From Mesorhabditis belari (lineage: Eukaryota; Nematoda; Chromadorea; Rhabditida; Rhabditidae), in assembly GCA_958450365.1 (NCBI GenBank), contig CAUEEP010000913.1, positions 973,001-1,037,000 on the forward strand: a DNA stretch of 64,000 nt, read 5' to 3'. Made by a program: the position numbers and the translations under genes. The notes beneath the pieces are model-generated. The model searched no databases. It was not told the DNA's origin and saw nothing but the letters and a program-made list of their open reading frames with translations. Below, piece by piece: positions 23,801 through 35,800 of the stretch; the stretch's first letter is position 1, and each line of letters begins with the position of its first letter.

Positions 23801-26800
23801 GTGTTGATCGAAAGAGGCAAAGGGGATTTGTGTGTGTGTGTTTGGGAATTCTCTGCAAAAAAAATTCAGCAGCGAGGAAAAGGCGCCTCTCTGTGCCCAT
23901 TTTATTGCTTTTTTTTTTCCTTGCAGTCTTGCACACATACACAAACACATTTTTCCCATTTTTGATCAAATTTCATCGATTTTTCTGTAGATTTTTGTGT
24001 TTTTCAAGAAGCTTGAGTCTTTTTTAAAGCCAATAAATTTTTAATTTTAATGAAGATTCCAATAAAACCAGCCAACTCGCTTTGGTCTTTGATTTTTGAG
24101 TTTTGAAAATTTTTTCAAAAGTATATTTCAAAATGAATTATCTACTAGGTTGAAAAGCAAATTCTGCGAAAAAGTTTGATTGGAATTTCTTTGAAAAAAC
24201 GAATCCACCAATTCGAGAACATTTTGTTCTATTATTTTGTTCTATTATTTTGTTCTATTAGTTTGTTCTATTATTTTGTTCTATTATTTACAAGTGGACT
24301 CCAAGAAATTGCTCGTAAAAAAAACAAATGAGTGCAGCTTTCCCTTAAATTTTAGAGATTTTTGATAAATTATTATTTTACAATATTTTCCAGCTTAAAT
24401 TTAGCTTAGTTTTTGCACGAGAAAAATGATTTCTGATGATATAAAGCTAGCATAAATCTTTATCCGCTTTATTATCTCTATTTTTGGCCAAAACTTTTTG
24501 CACAGAAGCTGTATTTGAAAAAAATTATTTTTTTTTTTCGTGTCATCTTCTTGGCACTAAGTGTTCACTAAAGTACAGTACTGGACAATGAATCTAGTGC
24601 TTTCACTTTTCAGAATAACCTACACTACTGGACAATGAAATATGATATTTGAAAAACGATCGTCACTTTCGCGCGTCTGTAACTCCCTTTGTCTTTGAGT
24701 TTAAACTATTAGTGTTATACATTTTCTGAAAGCTCTTTTCAAGGGCTACACAATGGTAATATTAATATTTAGAAATACGATAAAGAAAAGGGAGTTACAG
24801 ACACGCGAAAGTGACGATCTTTTTTCAAATATCATATTTCATTGTCCAGTAGTGTAGGTTATTCTTAAAAGTGAAAGCACTAGATTCAATTTGCCTTAAT
24901 CACAAATTTCCCCTATTTTAAGTACTTGTTTTTAGGTTTTGAATGGGGGTCCATTGCCTATTCATTAACCAATTAAAAACTTGTCTAAAGGCTGATCACT
25001 AAAAAAGTGACTAAGTCATTTCAGCTGAAGAAATCTCTTATTATTTTACCTGAAGCCCACTCTGATTTTTTCATCAAAAACCTTTTGAAATATAGTCAAG
25101 TTTATCAAAAAAAATCTGGAAAGAAAGAATTGATGGCTTGCTTTTTGAGAAATAACCGTGCAAAAATTTTTCTACGAACTTTCTTTCCAAAAATTCCCTT
25201 CAAATTAGCGTTTAATTTTTATAAATCACCAATTTTGGAGCTTTAAATTTAAAAATTTAAATTTAACAATGAAAATTTCTATTTAAGAATAATGAATAGT
25301 TTAAATTATGATCAAAAACAAAAATAGTTTTTATTGAATTGTTCTTATTTGAAATTGCAGTCAAATCTCGCCATCTCTTCAACAGGAAAGTCCCGTTTTG
25401 CAAAAAACGAGTCGATCAAGTTGTCTTCAACAAAAGTGAGTTAATTATATGCTTTATTCAGTTGAATAGCGACAAAACAAAATCACAATAAGGGTCGGGA
25501 TGAATGCCTTTAACAATTTTAAAGCATTCCACTAAAACGAGTCGATCAAGTTGTCTTCAACAAAAGTGAGTTGAAGAAAAAAATGCTTTAAGAATTGGTG
25601 ACTATCAAATAATACTTTTTATATATTTATATTTAATTATAGCAATTAAATTCAAGATAAAATATGATACTTTAAGTCAAAAAAAATCGTGTTTCAAGAT
25701 TGTTAAAATCCTTTGAGCATCTTAAAAATGAATGTTGACTTAGTTCCTTTCTTTAAAATTCTCATTTCTCGTTTTTTTTGAATGAATTTATTGAAGTTTT
25801 GGGAGTGGGACAAATGCGACCTTTTTTTGCGCACCCGAACATTTGCGCACCTTTTTTTCCGCACCTTGCCCATTAGCGCACCTTTTTTCGCGTTTTAAAA
25901 AAGCTCTAAAAAGCTAATATTAACCAATTTCTATTGCAAAAGTTATTTTTCTAGGTAATTTTAGGGTGTCGAATCGAAATTTTGACATATCAGAGCTTGT
26001 GGAAACAAACGGACGGAGTTATACAAAGAGAAAAATCGACAATTTTCTGTAATTTGATCTAGCCTGTCTTTCAGATCTAGATCTGTCTTTCAAATTGGTT
26101 CCACAAGCTCTGATATCAAAATTTCGATTCTACGCCCTAAAATTACCTAGAAGAACAACATTTGAAATAGAAATTGGTTAATATTAGCTTTTTAAAGCTT
26201 TTTTAAAACGCGAAAAAAGGTGCGCTAATGGGCAAGGTGCGGAAAAAAAGGTGCGCTAATGTCCGGGTGCGCAAAAAAAGGTCGCATTTGTCCCACTCCC
26301 GAAGTTTTATTTATTTATTTCACAAAATTCATCTTATTTCTCTAGCAAAATTGAAATATTATAAATAAAAGTAATAATTGTTTCAATATATACGAATTTT
26401 CTTATAAAAATTGATTTTTAATCGTCTATATAAAGGTTTTTAATGAAAATTTTTATAAATTAACATTATTCAAATGAAAAAGTGAAACAAATTATCAAGA
26501 TTATCATAAGAAATCTAAAAAAAACTCTTTTTAAAAGTTAATCCTTTTACCAAAGCACAAAAAAAGCAAATAGCTATCATTTTTTTGCGATAAATTGGTA
26601 CCTTCTCTCTCTAAATTTGGTTACTTATCTGGACAAATTTGGTTCCTTATCTCTCTAAACTTGGTTCCTTCCCTCTCTTTAAAAGTTAATCCTTTTACCA
26701 AAGCACAAAAAAAGCAAATAGCTATCATTTTTTCTTGCGAGAAATTGATAAGATTTATTGCAAAAATCGATCAGACAGATTTGAAAACTAATCATTTCAT

Positions 26801-29800
26801 TTTTTTTTTCTATTTTCAAGTTAAATTTTCAAAAAATCTCCCTACATTTGTATTTTATCGAATCATTTATCATTACAGTTCAATTTTTAATTAAAATTTT
26901 CTATCAAAAAGCATTTTTGAAAGCTCAAAGCTCTAGAGATTTATTACAATTCAATTATTAAAGGAAAATTTAAAATTAGGAATTAACAATTCAAAGGTTT
27001 ACCCAATTTTTTTGAAACATTGATTTATTTTTTCAGGGAAAACCAAAAGCAAGGCCCGAAAAAGTTAGAGATTGTCGCCCGGAAAGCGTCGCTCATGGCA
27101 CAAAAGAGGTTGGCTTCAAGATAAAACTTTAGAAAGCGTTTTCTCTAGAGTTTTTTTAGTTGTTGAGTATTGTTTAGTTGAGTTGACTCTGCTTGAAATA
27201 TTGGGAAACAATTGGTAAACAATATTTAATCATTATTTAATGATAATCATAATTCACACAGAAAAAGGCGTTTCTTTTTGATGTTATGAAAGATTTTTGA
27301 TCATTTTCCTTATTCAATTACCTTTTCCCACCGTGTAGTCTATGCAAGAAATTACGCCCGAACTCGTTTTCAAAGATTCGATTTCAAAATACTCCATCAG
27401 AACCACCAGAATGGCTGTTAAGCTGAAAATTTGACTCAATTTGACAATTTTTTTGGTCTATTCGCTTCTAAAGCCACTTCAGTTAACTACACTACTGGAC
27501 AATGACAATATGATATTTGAAAAAAGATCGTCACTTTCGCGCGTCTGTAACTCCCTTTTCTTTATCGTATTTCTAAATATTAATATTACCATTGTGTAGC
27601 CCTTGAAAAGAGCTTTCAGAAAATGTATAACACTAATAGTTTAAACTCAAAGACAAGGGAGTTACAGACGCGCGAAAGTGACGATCGTTTTTCAAATATC
27701 ATATTGTCATTGTCCAGTAATGTACGTTGTACCTTTAAAGAATTTCTAAAAAATCTTTCAACTTAAACAAACATCTAATGACTTAGAGATTAATAATTAT
27801 GTTATCTTTATGTTAGTGTATCTTTAAACCCTCATCATCCTAAAAACCTACCATAATCCATCTAATCCATCTAATAGATGTGTATTTTTCAAAAAATCTT
27901 CAGAATACTTTTCCCAAATTTTGCTAGAGCTCAAGAATCGGTGATTTATGAAGCTTGATCCAGTTTTTAATGTCATTAGCCTTTTCTAACCTATAACTAT
28001 TGGATTGGTGAATTGAAAACTGTGGGCTATTTCGCGGGACTCACAGATAAAAAAAAACAACAGCCAAATGTCATACAAAACGCCACCCCCATTTTTCTTC
28101 ACTTCCTCTATTGCACTCGACAATCTGCCACCGGGACATATTCGTCATGTATGACATTCGGCTTCATGAGTCCTCCCCTATGAAGGTACCTTAGCACTCT
28201 AGCATGATCAACCCCTAACTCTTCTCCCAATTCACTCGATGATACCCGATGGTCGTTGGTTCGAGTAATTTGGAATCATCCAGTTGGGGTGCCGCTCCAT
28301 GGCCCTCTGTATCTTTCAAAGATTTGTCCCCAGATTGAAACTTGGCAAACCATGCTTGACACGTTCTTTCGGAAGGTGAGTTCTCCCCATATATCTTTTT
28401 AATATTAGCAGCTGCCAAGCCTGCACTGTGCTCTTGTAGGAGCTCATAAAGCATGACATGACGAATATGTCCCGGTGGCAGATTTTCGAGTGCAATAGTG
28501 GAAGTGAAGAAAAATGGGGGTGGTGTTTTATTAGAATATTTACGGTAGTCAAAAATTTTTCAGACCGTCATTGTACACAAACAGAAATCCATTGAGTAGA
28601 GGCTTGAATGTCAAATGAAAGAAAAAGAATGCTTGATTTGTATTCGGCGACTTTTACAGATTGAAAATAGCTTTTCGTACGCTGTGTTTTGATTGACGAT
28701 TGGGATTCCCATTTCTTTGGTTATTTTTTTGAAACAGTAACTTTTCACGCAAATAGAACATGCACTTTTGCTTTATTATGAGACGATTTTGTGGAAGTTT
28801 TCCGTTTTCCGATCGTTTTTCGATCGTTTTTCGATTGTTTTTCGATCGTTTTCCGTTTTCCGATCGTTTTCCGAATTTCTTAAAACTTTAAACCCTTTAG
28901 AAAGAAGTTTTTTAAAAAAAAATGTAATCTAAATGTTTTGAGAGTGAAACAAATCAATTTTTCCTTAAAATTTACCATTTAAAGTTTGAAATTACGAAGA
29001 TTTTGGGGTGGGACAAATTCGGAATTCGGATTCGTAGATTCGGAATTTCGACAAATTTGACGTGTCAGCGAGGTGTGATTTGTCGAAATTCGGAATCTAC
29101 GCATACGATTCCCTTATATGGAAATATTTTCGAAGCTCTACGGCCTTGCCTAAGACCTTTTCCAGCAAAAAAAAGGTGCGCAAATGTCCGGGTGCGCAAA
29201 AAAAAGGCCGCACCCCCAAGATTTTCATTATAAGAACATTTTCTGGCTAATAGCTGAATATCTTTTATATTTTTAAAAAGTTTAATAAATTTGACAGGCT
29301 GTTTTTCAATTTTTCAACAAAATGTTGAAAATTTTCTTCTATTTTAATAAGATTCTTGAAGTTTGAAACATTCAAATAACTTCATTCATTTATTAGCTTC
29401 ATTTTCCCCTCAATAACAATGTGAAATGAATATTTCTGTTGAAGATTGCAATTGAAAAACATTCGCAATTCTTTTCTCGAGCATCTTTACAAGAAAATCG
29501 AAATGAAAACTGAAATTCTTTCATTCTCGAGAAATTTTCTTTTGAAAAAAGCTGGAATTTCGGGAGTGGGACAAATGCGACCTTTTTTTTGCGCACCCGG
29601 ACATTTGCGCACCTTTTTTTCCGCACCTTGCCCATTAGCGCACCTTTTTTCGCGTTTTAAAAAAGCTCTAAAAAGCTAATATTAACCAATTTCTATTCCA
29701 AATGTGGTTTTTCTAGGTAATTTTAGGGCGTAGAATCGAAATTTTGACATATAAGATCTTGTGGAAACAAACGAACGGAGTTATACAAAGAGAAAAATCG

Positions 29801-32800
29801 ACAATTTTCTGTAATTTGATCTAGCCGTTTTGTCTTTCAAATTGGTTCCACACGCTCTGTTATGTCAAAATTTGAATTCGACACCCTCAAATTACCTAGA
29901 AAAACAACTTTTGGAATAGAAATTGGTTAATATTAGCTTTTTAGAGCTTTTTAAAACGCGAAAAAAGGTGCGCTAATGGGCTAAGTGCGGAAAAAAAGGT
30001 GCGTAAATGTCCGGGTGCGCAAAAAAAAGGTCGCATTTGTCCCACTCCCGGAATTTCTCTTTTTCTTAAGCTGAATTTTTCTTTAAAAATCTTTTTCTTT
30101 CTTTCTTTAAAAAATTTAATAAAAGAAAAGTTTTCACGTTTATTTTATCCATTTTGAAACTTTCATTTTCCATTTTCAAATGTGCTAAGAATTTTTGGCT
30201 TTCGTACATCACATCTAAAGGATTTCAAAGTCAAAATGACTATGAGTAAAAATGACTATGATTACTCATGTTAGGTTATAGTTTAAGAGGGTTTAAGAAC
30301 AAAAATATCTAGTCAATAATGTATAAGAACAGTTTAAGACAAAAATATTTAAATGTTAAAGCTCTAAAGCTTAAAGCTCTAATATTTAGCTATTTGTGTG
30401 CTCTCGTATGGGGAGGGATCACTCAAAGAACGCATACATTATTTGTTTTGGTTTCTTCTGCATCAACTCTAGCTTCTAGTGCCACAATTCGTTTAGAGAT
30501 TCTCTTAAAATGCGAGTTTCAAAGTGATTGATTCAAAGTGAAAGTGATTTCAAAGTGAGTGAGCGATCGATCTAATTGAGATTAATGTTAATGAATGGAA
30601 ACTTGATTATATAATTTCTTTATCTTGATTTGCTTCGATTAAGCGAATTTCTGTCTCTTATTCTTTCGTTTCACACCTTTAAGCTATTTTTTGGTGGACT
30701 TGGAGGGGTTCGGGTGGGGGCAAAGGGACCTCAGCTTTGATTAAGCGAATTTCTGTCTCTTATTCTTTCGTTTCACACCTTTAAGCTATTTTTTGGACTT
30801 GGAGGGGTTCGGGTGGGGGCAAAGGGACCTCAGCTTTGATTAAGCGAATTTCTGTCTCTTATTCTTTCGTTTCACACCTTTAAGCTATTTTTTTTTCACA
30901 CACCTTGATTTGATATTTGATTATAAAACCATTCACTTTTTGAGCGACTCGAATCTTAAACTAAAAACCTAATCAATAAAGCAAGTCTTCGTAAAACAAT
31001 ACGGAATATTTTGAAACTTAAACTTTAAATGATTGAATTTTGATCGACGATCAATCAATGATCGATTTTGATCGATTTTGATCAATCGTAGCGTCAATTT
31101 CAGCATCAATTATCCATCAAAATTGTCTAATTTTTCTAAAAACATTGAAAATTCTAGAATTTAAGTTAGGTTTCTATTTTTTTGTTAAATTTGTTAATCA
31201 ATAGTCTCTTCTAAAAGCAATCGTTTCTAAAAGATCTTTTAAAAAAACTTGGTCGAGAATCGGAGAATGTCTTGCAGCGTTTTCTTTCATTAGTTGGTGA
31301 GTGAACGAGAAAAAAAAGCGATGGATGAGTGGTTTTTGCTTCTTTTGTAGCTGGTTTGTGGGTCGATGCGACGAAAAAAAAACGAATGTTTCATCAAAAA
31401 GAAAAGAGCTAGCTTGTAGCTGAGCGTAAACCACACACAGCGCTTTTTCTCTTTCATTCAATGTTCAATGTTCACTTTGGTTTATATGAGAGAGGAAGAG
31501 ATGGGGGAAAGAGATGCGTACATTTCTGCTATCTGCTATTTCTATTATCTACTATCAGTTTTAGTGCATCGTCTAAATTAAAACTAAACTTTAATTTGTT
31601 CATAATGGCTAAGCTATGCTTGGGCTTTTGGATCGATTGGATGTCTAGAAGTACCTTAGAAGTAACAGAAGTAACGGTACCGGTATCACAGTGTTGGTTG
31701 TAACTATTAGGTTGGCGACATTGAAATTTCGTTTTTTTGCAGCAACAAGTTTATTCGTAAAAATAAACTAGAAACAATTAATCAACAATCTATTCCCCAC
31801 AGCTATCAATAACATTTTTTCCTTCTTCAACGCAAATTATGGATACTCTCTTGAAAGAATTGTGCTGGTTTTGATTGAAAGAAAGCAGAGACCCATTTTT
31901 TGATGTCGTCAATGTTCTGGAACTTGTGGCTTTCGAGTGAATGCCGAATGCTTCGAAAGAAATGGTAGTCAGACGGGGCAATATCTGGACTATAAGGCGG
32001 ATGAACTAGAAGTTCCCAGCCCCATTGCTCAATCTTCTCTCGCGTAATTTTGGCAACGTGAGGACAGGCATTGTCTTGTAACAATCGCACCGTTGTTGGA
32101 TCAATTCCTTTTGAGCGAGGAACCGCGTCCGCACGATCTAGTTGTTGAACGTAAAGATTTGCATCAACAGTCTGACCAGAAATTAACATTTCGAAATGGA
32201 CCAGGCCTCGGGTATTCCACCAAACCGACAGCATAACTTTCTTTGCGTGAAAATCTGGTTTAGGTATTGGCTTTGGAATTTCTCCCGGGTCGAGCCATTG
32301 TCTTATCCTTGTAATATTGTCATAATGAATCCATTTCTTATCAGAAGTTAAAATTGCATCCCAAAATCCACTATTCTTGGAAATTCTAAGCAAATTTCCT
32401 GAACAAAGAACTCTGATGGCTTTGCTTGCATCGCTTAGTGAATGTGGAATCCATTTTCCAGCTTTATTGAGCTTGCCTAATTCATGCAAATGGTTTTCGG
32501 TTGTTTTATGATCACAATTAAAATATTCCGCAAGTTCATATGTAGTCTTTATCGGGTCACTTTCGATTATCTGCTCCAAATCGTCGTTTGTCCCCGTCCC
32601 AGATCTTCCAGACTTCCGTCACCCATTCGAAATCTTTTGAACCAGTTTTGACATTGATGAACAGTGATAACATCTTTCGCAAATACGTTACAAAGTGATT
32701 CATGCGATTCAGTTGCTGTTTTTTCATGTTTGAAATCGTACAGCAACAAATGCGAAGTCGATATTTTGAGGTCATCTAGCATCTATAAGATTTTTTTATT

Positions 32801-35800
32801 AAAATTCTTCAACTAGAAATAAAGAAAAGGCGCGTAATAAAGCACAATAATTATATCTTTAAAACAGAAGAGATTGCGGTGGTAATAGTATCCACAGTGT
32901 TAAAATCCATAAAGGGAAACGCAAACGAAATTTCAATGTCGCCAACCTAATAGTAACGGCCCCGGTTTACTAGTTACAACCAACACTGTGATACCGGTAT
33001 CGTTGGAAAGTGAACTTCTAGACATCCAATCGATTCGAAAACGGATTTAAACCGAACTATAGCCATAGCTTATCGAGCAATCAATTTCGACTATGCAATT
33101 AAGGCAAATTAAACATTTAAAGCCCAATTTGATCTTTGAAAGAAACTCACTTTGAAACTCAATTTTTTTTACTCCATTTTCTTCCTCAATTTTGTTTTCT
33201 ATTTAAAAACAAAGCTTTCAACAAAGCTACAATCGACATTGAGATTGAGATTTCTCGATAGACTTGAATAGACGATAGACTTGAATAGACGATAGACTTG
33301 AATAGACGATAGACTTGAATAGACGATATACTTGAAATCGATCATAATTTATTTGACGCATAATTTAGAAGAAAAAAAAGACTTTTCCTGAAAACAGAAA
33401 AGTACAAATCGTGAGAATTTTGCTTGTCAAATACATAATCTTTCTGTTTTTTGATTTCATTTTTCAATGTTTCAAAAAAGTTCTAATAAAAAAGTAAAAG
33501 ACGAAATATTGACCAATGATGAATGATGATGAATAACTTGAAATTTCAGTTCTAAAATTAATTTCAATCGCTTCATTAATATTCTTAGACTTTTTTTCAA
33601 AGATTTCCTTGTAATGATGTGAAATTGAAAGCATTCTCTTTACATTATAAACAGTTTTTTTTTCCAAACTACACCCTAACTTTTGACTTTACAGATGAAA
33701 CTCACCGCTTCTTTTGTCTTCTTTTTTGTTTTCATTGATAAAGACAAGTCGAAAACCTCACTCTATTTATAATCGCTTGTGATCGACGACTTTCACTATC
33801 ACTTTTCAAACTCTATTCAAAAATCTCTACTTCCATCTTTTCTCAAATATAAATCAAATATATTGGGTTGGGGAGAATGAGTCGGCGCCAAACTTTAAAG
33901 GGACTTTTTGCACACATAAAGCCTTCTTTAAACATACGTTTGGTTTCATCAAAAGGATCCACTATTTCTCTACAAAATCACTTTTGAGAGATTCCACAAA
34001 GCTTTTCTTTCGTGGAGTTTATGAACTTCCAAACGCAGCTGGTTAAAATGGCAAAGAGTCCGACTCATCATTTGAACAGTTTCTTTCACATAAACCTTCT
34101 TTGGTGTTTATATAAAAAAGATAGAGCACATTCAATTACTTAAGTTGCCAAATTTGCAGGAAGATCCCACCAATGGTTTTTTCTAGATCACAGTTTGTAG
34201 TTTTTGTGAAAAAATGGCTTTTTCTTGAGCGGAGGCGCTGTTTGAATTTTCTTTTAAATGTCATTTTGTAGAGAATTAGTTAACCATTCTACTCATATCA
34301 AACGCATATTATTTGACAAAGTCGAATAGAAGTTTTAGACATTTTTTTCATTTTCGGCGCCGACTCATTCTCCCCAACCCAATAGGTAAGCGAGAGGCTC
34401 GCAGCTTGTCCATGCTTTGTTTTTCCAATTCCATAAAAGCTAGGCGTAATTCTCAAAACTCACCTATCGTTTTTAATTCACCCAGTGCTGTTTTAAGCTT
34501 TAAGCTAAACGAACTAGAACTTTAAAAACTACAAGGAGTTGATTCACCGTAGCTTTAGCTGTGCACAAATTTTGATTTCATCGCTTTTAGCTTGACAAGG
34601 CTGACGAGCGATTTTCTAGACGAATCATAGACAAATCCAGTGCATAAAGCTCATTCCTCAGCTTCTCACCTCTCTCCAATCCCTCATTTCAAGCTCATTC
34701 CGCCATTTTCTCAACTGTGTTTTGATCAATAAAGCTAAAACTTCTTTAGAAAACTTTAGAATCTATTGTAGTTGTGTCATTTAAAAAGAAAAGATAAAAA
34801 GCCAAGATTGAGTGACACTACACTCGAGCCTGGATCGTTTGGGCTACAGGCCAAACGACTGCGCCACGAAGGCCGGATCTGGTCGTCAATCTGGTGTCGA
34901 CTATGAGTGTCGACTACGACTAAGGCACCTAGCGCTTTGGTGATAAGTTCATCAAGTAAGCGAGAGGCTCGCAGCTTGTCCATGCTTTGTTTTTCCAATT
35001 CCATAAAAGCTAGGCATAATTCTCATTCTATTTCTAATCCTTGAATGATCTCCGAACCTTGCCTCTTTTCCCTCAAGCTGTTCTCTGCATTCCCTTTCCT
35101 TTCCCCCAATAAATCGGGGTCGGTGTGCTCGCTTTTCCAAGCACCGCATATCGTTTTTTTTTGCTCTTTTTGTCCTTTCCAATCTTGCAGCCTCCTTCCA
35201 ACGGGAAAAAAGAGTCTTCTCCTTTGCTCAGCAAAGCAGAATCGCTAACCAAAAGTAGGCGGGGTTTATCCTTTTCCCCTTTTTTTCCTTTCTTTCCCTT
35301 TTCCCCCCTTCTTTTTCTTTTGCACGCCTACTAGACACCCCACTATACATCTCCCGAAAAAACGGGCACGGCAAAAATGCTTTGTTGTTTTCGTTGCGCC
35401 TGAAGTTTTTGTTTTCCACAAAATTTCCGATGATATTTAGAATATTTTGAAATCTTTTGTGTCTGTGCACCTGCGAGTGCAAGTAAACAAGTGGAAATGA
35501 TTCGCAAATCATTCGTTTAAATCGAACTTTTTTGACAAAGAGTTCCCAGGTGGAACGGGAAATTAATACAAAAAAAAAAAATAAATGTTTTCCTGAGAAA
35601 TTCTTGTATTTTGATTTTGTGTTTCTAATTTTCGCATTGGAAAATTCAATTTTTATTCGCTTTTTTTTGAATGCTCAAACAATGGACGATAAATTAAAGT
35701 TTTTAAAACCAAAACAATATGAACAATTTTGAAACATAGATTTTAATCGTAATAAATTTTGATCCTAACATAGATTTGGATTCTTTTTTCATCGATTACC

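Larger units (their letters stand above)
31600..33070. repeat. Palindromic element interrupted by a mariner
   Basis: GATTGGATGTCTAGAAGT and CCGGTATCACAGTGTTGGTT on the left (31630-31702) are mirrored by AACCAACACTGTGATACCGG and ACTTCTAGACATCCAATC on the right (32977-33035). GGCTAAGCTATG is mirrored by CATAGCTTAT further out. The mariner sits in the loop. Confidence 0.75.
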
